54,343 bases of DNA from positions 1 through 54,343 of the forward strand of contig CAYPNF010000053.1 in the NCBI GenBank assembly GCA_964411985.1, in the 5' to 3' direction. The notes under the pieces are model-generated. The model did not search any database, was not told the origin of the DNA, and saw only the letters and a list, made by a program, of their open reading frames with translations. The DNA is from CAYPNF01 sp964411985 (GTDB taxonomy: Bacteria > Verrucomicrobiota > Verrucomicrobiia > Limisphaerales > J093). A program made the translations under genes and the position numbers. Each line of letters starts with the position of its first letter. Position 1 is the first letter of the stretch. Below are positions 41,084 through 47,819 of this stretch, piece after piece.

Positions 41084-41534
41084 TTAGGGCGGCAGTCGGG
41101 GAATAGTGGCACTGAACTGGCACCAGGCCTAATGCCACTATTATTCGACAGAAACCGTTGATGATCAACACCCATACCCTCAAAAACGAATAGTGGCACC
41201 ATTGGCACCACTTTTTAGGATCAAATCCAACCGAAGGGAGGTCAGGAGCGCAGAGTCCCCCTCGGCTTGCCCTTCCTTCTTCGTGCTCGTGCTCGTCCCT
41301 CCTCCTCGGCAACTGAGCCACGGTTTCGAGGACGAGAACGACCACGAGGGAGGAGGGACGATTCGAGGAAGAGCACGAATCGCCTTCCATGGTGAAGTCC
41401 GCTTTCCCTCGGGAGTCCAAATAGTGGTGCCAAAATTGACACTATTCGTTTTTGAAGATGTGCACCTTGGTGATCAACAGCTTCGGTGGATTATTAGTGG
41501 CACTAGCGCTGGTGCCACTTTATTGCCACTATTC
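41084..41534. mobile_element. MITE-like element R2 with long terminal inverted repeats
   Basis: 451 bases, second copy of R1. Shared flank TTAGGGCGGCAGT, then GGGGAATAGTGGCACT at the left and TTGCCACTATTCC at the right. Differences from R1 are scattered, and include a five-base indel in the central GAGC(GAAGC)CACGG. Hairpins formed by AATAGTGGCAC and its inverse occur near both ends and again inside. No coding frame is supported. Confidence 0.75.
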
Positions 41535-41581
41535 CTCGCACGTGGAATACCCAAGGGCGTCTGCGGAGTGGGGAAGATCCG

Positions 41582-42364
41582 CTATGGCTCCAGGTCAGCT
41601 TTCTCCAGGACCTCGAGAACCTTGTTGAACGCGTCACGTACATCCGCGTAGTCACGCAGATCTACCGTGAAACGGCTGTCCCGGTTGGAGCGGGAGACGG
41701 TGTGACCGTCCGTGTAGAGCACGGAAACGCTCCTGAGACGGTGGTGGGTCCGGGGCTTGACGTTGAAGGAAGCCAAGTCAGCGGGGCTCAGGAACTGGGT
41801 ATCGAGTGCCAGTGCGCGGATGGGGAAACCGTTGCGATTGTCACCGAGATTCTCCAGTTGCAGTGGTGGGGGAAGGTTGGTGGCCATGGGATTGTCAAAC
41901 AGCCGGGTGTTTCCGCCGTGGCGATAGTAGTAACTTCCCTGAGCCTGCATCCGCCCCACTTTTTCCAGCTCGCTCTTGGAGTCCACCCCTTGGTCGGAGG
42001 CCGGACAGAAGAGCACTTTCGATTCGTCACCCAGATACGACGCCAGCAGCAACCCCAACCCCACCGGGGAACCGTCCTGAAGCGAAAGCAGACTGGTGGG
42101 GGAACCGGTCGAAGGATAGAAACTGGATGGACTGGTGAAGGGTGGAGCTTTGGGACCGTAAGGGATCTTGCCACCGTTATCGTGGGCGTAGCTGTGGACT
42201 GCGATGCCGAGTTGGCGCAGGTTGGACAGGCAGCCAGCCCTCCTCGCGGCTTCCTTGGCGGCACTCAGCGCAGGCAGGAGAAGCGCCGCCAGGATGCCAA
42301 TCACCACGATCACGACCAGCAGTTCAATCAGCGTGAATCCGGGTTGTTGTGGGCGGCGCAGCAT
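41582..42364 (-). CDS. type II secretion-like pseudopilin
   Basis: 260 residues. The N terminus RRPQQPGFTLIELLVVIVVIGILAALLLPAL holds the prepilin peptidase site (after G9) with F+1 and E+5, and the hydrophobic helix. The rest follows the verrucomicrobial/planctomycete pattern: SNLRQLGIAVHSYAHDNGGKIP and a late HHRLRSVSVLYTDGHTVSRS, near the H-x9-DG processing-associated motif (here ten residues). It is a minor pilin-like subunit that may help export or bind a partner. No other secretion-system gene lies nearby. It faces away from R2 and follows the 305-residue gene on the same strand. Confidence 0.88.
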   Translation of the reverse strand: MLRRPQQPGFTLIELLVVIVVIGILAALLLPALSAAKEAARRAGCLSNLRQLGIAVHSYAHDNGGKIPYGPKAPPFTSPSSFYPSTGSPTSLLSLQDGSPVGLGLLLASYLGDESKVLFCPASDQGVDSKSELEKVGRMQAQGSYYYRHGGNTRLFDNPMATNLPPPLQLENLGDNRNGFPIRALALDTQFLSPADLASFNVKPRTHHRLRSVSVLYTDGHTVSRSNRDSRFTVDLRDYADVRDAFNKVLEVLEKADLEP

Positions 42365-42387
42365 GACGAATCAGACGGGTCTGCACC

Positions 42388-43305
42388 TCAACGGTAATTC
42401 TGCCGCGCTCCGTAGAATTGTACGCGGTTTTCCTCCGGCGTAACGAGGAAGACAGGCTCAGACAGGTTGGTGACTACCGTGACCAAGGCCCACTCGGAGA
42501 TCGGACGGTCGAGGTTGGTGGTGCTGAGGATCTCGCAATCGTATCCTGGCTCGCCTGTCACCTGGAAGCCCATCATGCCATTGGTCCAAACCGGCCCTTG
42601 GAGCGATGGGGCAAGGAAGGAATCGAGGCGAACATGGTCCAAATCCCAGTAGCCTCCACGCAATTCCGAGCTCACGGTGGACCGGAAGCGAATTTCGACC
42701 GTTTTGTCGGCCCAGGCATCCTCGGGTTTCACCACTGGGAGGCTCGCCTCGAAATCCACGAAATGGGTCGTGGAGCTCAAGACGGCAGGGTCGTTGGTGA
42801 TGGTGCAAGAGGCCACGGTCAGGAGGTTGCTGGACAGGTCGCGATAGCCCAGCTCCATCTGGAGGGTCACTCCGGGCAGCATGGCGCCTCCGCCGCCGAT
42901 CAGGCCTACGGTGAGGCGATATGCTTTCCCGGGTTCAAAACGGACGCTGGATTCCTGGCCGCCACCCTGAGAATCAGGAGAGCCCAGGGATTGGCTGAGG
43001 GCCACCTCCGGAATCGCAAAAAGCCATGCGGCCTGGTTTCCATCGCAGTTGTCGATGTGGTCCGCGCTTCCTGCAACCGGGTTCTTGAACAACCCGGTGA
43101 GCTGGTTCCAGAGGAACCCGCCGGTTTCCTCATACCAGTCGGGTTTCGGGGCGGGTGTCCAGGAGTCGAAGAACACACTCACGAAGGCTGTGACAGGTGT
43201 TTCAAAGGATGCGTTGGGGATCGGGATCGACCCAGCCGCAGACTTGAAAACCCCGATCCACAAGCCCAACGCGGGAACAAGAAACCTGGTGGCTTGAAAC
43301 GGCAT
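42388..43305 (-). CDS. secreted beta-sandwich protein, paralogue without PEP-CTERM tail
   Basis: 305 residues from ATG 43305 with a signal peptide (FLVPALGLWIGVFKSAAG). The body is homologous to the next gene upstream: IPIPNASFETPVTAF versus ITVPNSSFESPTPPTGF, SWTPAPKPDWYEETGGFLWNQLTGLF versus the WFNPADF-WDQLSGVF stretch, GNQAAWLFAIPEVALSQ versus GSQAAYLFAVPQVALFQ, and GYWDLDHVRL versus TYWDVDNVRV. Instead of PEP-CTERM it ends in the tail module (YDCEILSTTNLDRPISEWAL, then VQFYGARQNYR). It lies 25 bases behind its paralogue, so a tandem duplication with exchange of the sorting end is likely. Confidence 0.8.
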   Translation of the reverse strand: MPFQATRFLVPALGLWIGVFKSAAGSIPIPNASFETPVTAFVSVFFDSWTPAPKPDWYEETGGFLWNQLTGLFKNPVAGSADHIDNCDGNQAAWLFAIPEVALSQSLGSPDSQGGGQESSVRFEPGKAYRLTVGLIGGGGAMLPGVTLQMELGYRDLSSNLLTVASCTITNDPAVLSSTTHFVDFEASLPVVKPEDAWADKTVEIRFRSTVSSELRGGYWDLDHVRLDSFLAPSLQGPVWTNGMMGFQVTGEPGYDCEILSTTNLDRPISEWALVTVVTNLSEPVFLVTPEENRVQFYGARQNYR

Positions 43306-43330
43306 TCTAAGGAAAATGGCCAGCGCGGCT

Positions 43331-44104
43331 CTAACCGCGCGTCCGAAGGCGGGTTGCGAGCCAGCAACCACCCAAACCGAGTGCCAACAGGCTTAAGGAA
43401 CCCGGTTCGGGTACGGCGGTCACCCGCACGTTATCCACATCCCAATAGGTGCCTCCCATGCCGGTCGCCATGATTCGCACCCCAATGTTCTTTCCTGCCC
43501 AGGCGTCAGCCGCCTGCACCGTTGGAATGCTGACCGTGTAGTCCTGAAAATGGGTGGTGGTGGGAAATGCAGATAGGGAGTAAGCCACGTCCAGTTTCCC
43601 GACGTCGGCGAAGTTGTCCGATCCATCCCGGTAGTACAGGCCAATTTGAAGTCCGGCCCCCTCCGCCATGCCACTGCCTCCCAGGACCCCTACCGTGAGT
43701 TGATAGGACATGCCCGGGGTATACTTGGCATCGAACGCGTGAGTGGGGGTTGAGTGGCTCCAATCCGTGCTGGCGTAGTCCTGGAAAAGGGCAACCTGCG
43801 GTACGGCAAAAAGGTAGGCCGCTTGGCTGCCGTGCATGTTGTCGATGTGATTGGCCGTGGATTCAGGGGGCGGGTTGGGGAAGACGCCGGAGAGTTGATC
43901 CCAAGTCACCCCGCCGAAATCGGCGGGATTGAACCAAATGGGCTGTGGGGATTCCTGCCAGGAATCCACACTGGTATTCACCGGGAACCCGGTCGGAGGT
44001 GTGGGCGACTCAAAGGAGCTGTTGGGCACGGTGATGGTTTCCGCCTGCATGCCGGAGCATGCCAGCAACCCTATCGTCAAAAGAGCATTTTTCTTATTGT
44101 GCAT
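43331..44104 (-). CDS. PEP-CTERM secreted protein
   Basis: 257 residues from ATG 44104 (ATG 44119 is possible too). Signal peptide NALLTIGLLACSGMQA. The ligand-binding-like beta-sandwich starts with ITVPNSSFESP and ends at YWDVDNVRVTA. The C terminus is a complete PEP-CTERM sorting signal: VPEPG, a hydrophobic stretch (SLSLLALGLGGCWLA) and the basic TRLRTRG. Such proteins are processed by an exosortase, which must be coded elsewhere in the genome. Transcribed with its paralogue downstream. Confidence 0.9.
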   Translation of the reverse strand: MHNKKNALLTIGLLACSGMQAETITVPNSSFESPTPPTGFPVNTSVDSWQESPQPIWFNPADFGGVTWDQLSGVFPNPPPESTANHIDNMHGSQAAYLFAVPQVALFQDYASTDWSHSTPTHAFDAKYTPGMSYQLTVGVLGGSGMAEGAGLQIGLYYRDGSDNFADVGKLDVAYSLSAFPTTTHFQDYTVSIPTVQAADAWAGKNIGVRIMATGMGGTYWDVDNVRVTAVPEPGSLSLLALGLGGCWLATRLRTRG

Positions 44105-44428
44105 GTAATTGAGAACCATAACAGACGAACCATGACAAAGTTGTATTGCCAAGACAACACCGGTGTTGGAGGCCCACGTGGCGAATGGGAAAAACACTCC
44201 CAACTGACGCCTCGAGGACGCTTCAACAATCTGGGGGACGTCCTACACGAATCACTGTCCCAGCGCAAGTTGGCACGGGTTATGTGGCGCTGCAAGCGGA
44301 ACCTCCTGCAGCAACCTTTCTGGTCTTAGGCTGGCCTCTAGGGACAAGTATCTTCGACGTTCTTATTGACCTCGGCCTTTCAAAGGTGCACATATCAGTT
44401 AAGTTGGTATTCGAACCATACTAGTATT
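44105..44428. other. intergenic control region of two divergent genes
   Basis: 324 bases between the PEP-CTERM gene and the four-repeat gene. TTGACC at ~44368 with CACATA 17 bases on is a weak plus-strand promoter candidate. No gene is seen. Confidence 0.35.
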
Positions 44429-46909
44429 ATGAAACTGAACTTGGTGCCATTCTACGGTGCCGCTTTGTGCGGCAGTCTTCTCGCTCTCACGCTCAACGGC
44501 CAGACGGTCGTCGATGCCTTCGAGTATTCCACGACCGAGGATCTCCTCGCGGTTTGGACCCCGAGCCCAAACGTGGCGTTGGACCTCACCAATTCCGTTG
44601 CCTCCACTTCCACCGGTCTGAAGGCAATGAGCATGACCTTCAACTTTCCCTCGACCCAGTGGGCGACGGAGTCGGTGAAGGGTGCCGACCTGAGTGCTCC
44701 GATCGCGATCGGCGAAGCGCAGTACGTCACGATGCGAATCAAGGGAGACCCCGCCTTTGCGTCCTCGGATTTCCGGAATTTCTACCTCTATGCCTATGAC
44801 AGCGCTGGCAACTTTGGCCGATGGGGGACCGCCGCCCCGATTGGCACCGAATGGCAAGCCTTGAACTTTGCCGCCGCCAGCATCGAGAAGCCGTGGGACA
44901 GCACCGCCCTTCCCGATCTCAACGACATCGTCCGCTTTGCCATATTCCAGTATGGCAGCCAAGCAGCAATTCCCGCCTACACCGCGACGGTGCTGCTGGA
45001 TGACATCGTCATCCGCGACACCCCGCTTTCCGATCCGGCTCCCATTGCCGAGGCCGATGTGGAGACTTTTGAATACCCCGCGGAGGCAGACCTGAAGGCG
45101 GCATGGGTGCCCAGCCCGAACGCGGTTGTGAGCCTGGCTACGGATGTATCCTCCGCGTCACTTGGGCAGAAATGCATGAAAGTGAATTTCAGTTTCCCAT
45201 CGACCGCCTGGGCCACGGAGTTCGTCAAAGGGCCTACCCTCGCCAAGTCCCTGGCGATGGGGACCAATCAATATGTGGTTCTGCGCCTGAAGGGGGATCC
45301 TGCCTTTGCCGCGGCCGATTTTCGGACCTTTTTCCTCTATGCCTATGATGAAAGCGGCAACTTCGGACGTTGGGGGACCCCTGTGCCTACCAACTCGAAT
45401 TGGGAGATCTTCAACTTCCGCGTCGGCGACATCCAGAAACCCTGGGATTCCACTGCGCTTCCTGACCTGAACAGAATCGCGCGGTTCTCCGTCTTCCAGT
45501 ACGGTAGCGAAACCGCCCTTCCTGCTTATACTGCCACCATCGAACTGGATGACATCTTGATCCGCAACCAGCCGGTGACCGAGGGACCCGCCCCGGTTGA
45601 AACGGTGATTGACGCCTTCGAGTATGCCTCGGATGAGGAACTCCTGCTCGCCTGGACGGGCTCGGCGAACGCCCTCCCGGCGATGTCGGATTCCGTGGCT
45701 CCCAAGTCCAAGGGTAAGAAGTCGATGAGTGTCACCTTCAACTTCCCATCCATTACCTGGGTCACCGAGTATGTTCGGGGGAGCGCCTTGACGAATCCGG
45801 TGGTGATTGGGCCCAAGCAGTACCTCTCCTTCCGGATCAAGGGCGATCCCGCTTTCGCTGGTGCGGACTTCCAGAGCCTCTTCCTGTACGCCTATGACGC
45901 GACCGGGAATTTCGGGCGTTGGGGTTCTGCCGTTCCCACGAATTCGGATTGGCAGGTTTACAATTTCCTCGCCGGTTCCATCCAGAAACCTTGGGATTCT
46001 CCGGCCCTGCCTGACTTGAGCAAGATCGTTCGATTTGCCTTCTTCCAGTATGGCAGCGAGACCGCGCTTCCAGAGTACTCTGCCACGGTGCAGGTTGACG
46101 ATCTCGAGGTTCGGAATTCCGCTTTGATGGAGTTTCCGGATCCGGCACCTTTCCGAACGACCCTTGAGGATTTCGAAAGCTATGCGAACAACGACGCTCT
46201 CACCGCCTTCTATGGTTATGAGATCAGCCCGCCTGCAACGGTGGCGACGGCCCAGCTCGAGACCCCGGCCCCTCAGGGCAGCAAAGCTCTGAAACTGGCG
46301 GTTGATTTCGCGGCAGGCCAGTATCCTTGGGGTAGCGTGAAATCCGGTACGGTCACCCCGTTCTCCTTCCCCACAAACGGGATGGTCAGCCTTCGGCTCA
46401 AAGGTGATTCTGCGCTGGCTGCCAAAGCGGATGGCGGCACGTCGTTCTGGCTCTCCTTCTATGACAAGGAGGGACGGGGCATCAACTTCATCACTACCGG
46501 CGGGCCGGTGATCTCCTCCGGGTGGACGACGATCCAGGCTCGTTTGGCGGATTTCGGGGACAGCTCCACCGTGGATGTTGGAAACCTGGTCCAGTGGCGC
46601 CTCTTAGTTCAGGCCTACGAGGGACAATCCACGTATGAAGCGATGAGTGCCACCGTCTACCTGGATGACCTGCGGATGAGCTTGGTGTCCAATGATCCCA
46701 TCCGCTTGACGGCGACCCCTTCCGGAACCTCCCTCACCGTCAAAGCGACCGGGGTTGTCGCTGGGAAGAACTACGTGATCCATTCGAGCGCGGATCTGAA
46801 GCAATGGACTGCTGGCGCCCAGGTCACTGCTGACGCCAACGGGGCCACTTGGACGATCCCCATGAGCCAGAAACAGGAGTTCTTCAAAGTGTCGGAGAAG
46901 ACTCAGTAA
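44429..46909 (+). CDS. secreted protein with four carbohydrate-binding-like repeats
   Basis: 826 residues from ATG 44429 with a signal peptide (GAALCGSLLALTLNG). Three repeats of ~180 residues are close copies: each has DAFEY or ETFEY, LLAVW/LKAAW, FNFPST-WATE-VKG, RIKGDPAFA-ADF--F-LYAYD--GNFGRWG, EKPWDSTALPDLN and FQYGS--A-PAYTAT--LDD. A fourth (~570-750) is more divergent (DFESYANNDALTAFYGYE, then FPTNGMVSLRLKGDS). The fold is likely a jelly-roll as in CBM11 or laminin-type modules. The last ~65 residues end in the tail module (YVIHSSADLKQWT, then FFKVSEKTQ). Function unknown; surface glycan binding is plausible. Confidence 0.82.
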   Translation: MKLNLVPFYGAALCGSLLALTLNGQTVVDAFEYSTTEDLLAVWTPSPNVALDLTNSVASTSTGLKAMSMTFNFPSTQWATESVKGADLSAPIAIGEAQYVTMRIKGDPAFASSDFRNFYLYAYDSAGNFGRWGTAAPIGTEWQALNFAAASIEKPWDSTALPDLNDIVRFAIFQYGSQAAIPAYTATVLLDDIVIRDTPLSDPAPIAEADVETFEYPAEADLKAAWVPSPNAVVSLATDVSSASLGQKCMKVNFSFPSTAWATEFVKGPTLAKSLAMGTNQYVVLRLKGDPAFAAADFRTFFLYAYDESGNFGRWGTPVPTNSNWEIFNFRVGDIQKPWDSTALPDLNRIARFSVFQYGSETALPAYTATIELDDILIRNQPVTEGPAPVETVIDAFEYASDEELLLAWTGSANALPAMSDSVAPKSKGKKSMSVTFNFPSITWVTEYVRGSALTNPVVIGPKQYLSFRIKGDPAFAGADFQSLFLYAYDATGNFGRWGSAVPTNSDWQVYNFLAGSIQKPWDSPALPDLSKIVRFAFFQYGSETALPEYSATVQVDDLEVRNSALMEFPDPAPFRTTLEDFESYANNDALTAFYGYEISPPATVATAQLETPAPQGSKALKLAVDFAAGQYPWGSVKSGTVTPFSFPTNGMVSLRLKGDSALAAKADGGTSFWLSFYDKEGRGINFITTGGPVISSGWTTIQARLADFGDSSTVDVGNLVQWRLLVQAYEGQSTYEAMSATVYLDDLRMSLVSNDPIRLTATPSGTSLTVKATGVVAGKNYVIHSSADLKQWTAGAQVTADANGATWTIPMSQKQEFFKVSEKTQ

Positions 46910-47024
46910 CGCCTGGCAAGTAGTTTGCGGTCTTAGGACCCGGTCGGGGGCGGCAACCCTCGACCGGGTTTCTGACTTGAAGAAGAAGCGACTCAGTGAG
47001 CGATTCCAGCACTACAATCCTTGT

Positions 47025-47744
47025 ATGAGCCGGTCCCATGCCTATCCCGCGCGGTTTCGGGCCTTCACCTTGATCGAGTTGCTGGTGGTGATCGCCATCA
47101 TCGCGATCCTGGCGGGCATGCTGCTGCCAGCCCTCGCCAAGGCTCGGGACAAGGGAAGAGCCGCGAAGTGCCAGAGCAACTTGCGCCAGTTGGGCATGGC
47201 CGCCATGATGTACGAAGACGATCATCAGGTCTATCCGATCGGCTGGCCACCGGCGGATGGGATCACCGGATCCCTCTTCCCCATCTGGTATCGCCAGTTG
47301 CAGCCCTACTTGGGACGCAACACGAATGTCTCCGGTCAGGGCGTCTTCATCTGCCCTTCGAGTCTGCAGAAAGCTCAGGCTGGCGAAGGTAAAGGAACTG
47401 GCCTCCGCGAGGGCGGTTTTTGGGGCTACCTGGCCTATGCTCAGAACCACGCAATCAATGGGGGCCGCCGGGACATCGGCTCGCGCCAGGTTCAGGATCC
47501 AGGGAATACGATTCTCTATGCGGACACCGATGGGTGGGATGCATGTCTCTATCCCGATGACGATCTCGCCAGCGCCAACGTCTGCTATCGGCACAGCGGC
47601 GGGAGTGAGAAGAGTTCAGGCACCGATCGAGGAATCACCGGTCCCAAGGGGATCAAGCGACGGGCCAATGTGGTATTTACCGACACGCATATCGAACTGA
47701 GGCGCAACGCCCCCAAACGTCTGTTTACCTTAGAACGGGACTGA
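47025..47744 (+). CDS. pseudopilin with prepilin-type N terminus
   Basis: 239 residues from ATG 47025 (a TTG at 46977 would add 16 residues). FRAFTLIELLVVIAIIAILAGMLLPALAKARDKGRAAKC is the prepilin cleavage motif and helix (39 residues). CQSNLRQLGMAAMMYEDDHQVYP follows. The typical H-x9-DG block is altered: RHSGG and NVVFTDTH are separated by ~17 extra residues, and T replaces G. Same family as the gene at 41582, on the other side of the secreted-protein block. It may be a substrate-specific pseudopilin for the neighbouring gene. Confidence 0.85.
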   Translation: MSRSHAYPARFRAFTLIELLVVIAIIAILAGMLLPALAKARDKGRAAKCQSNLRQLGMAAMMYEDDHQVYPIGWPPADGITGSLFPIWYRQLQPYLGRNTNVSGQGVFICPSSLQKAQAGEGKGTGLREGGFWGYLAYAQNHAINGGRRDIGSRQVQDPGNTILYADTDGWDACLYPDDDLASANVCYRHSGGSEKSSGTDRGITGPKGIKRRANVVFTDTHIELRRNAPKRLFTLERD

Positions 47745-47819
47745 CGGTTGCTTACTGCAGGTGAAGACCGAGGAGCTGCCTGCAGGCCTAAACGGGCACT
47801 TCGTCCGATCCGTGATCCT

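Noticed and set aside
38957..41534. R1 and R2 as integron attC sites
   Set aside because: They are four times too long and lack the GTTRRRY-type core at the ends; no integron integrase is in the window.
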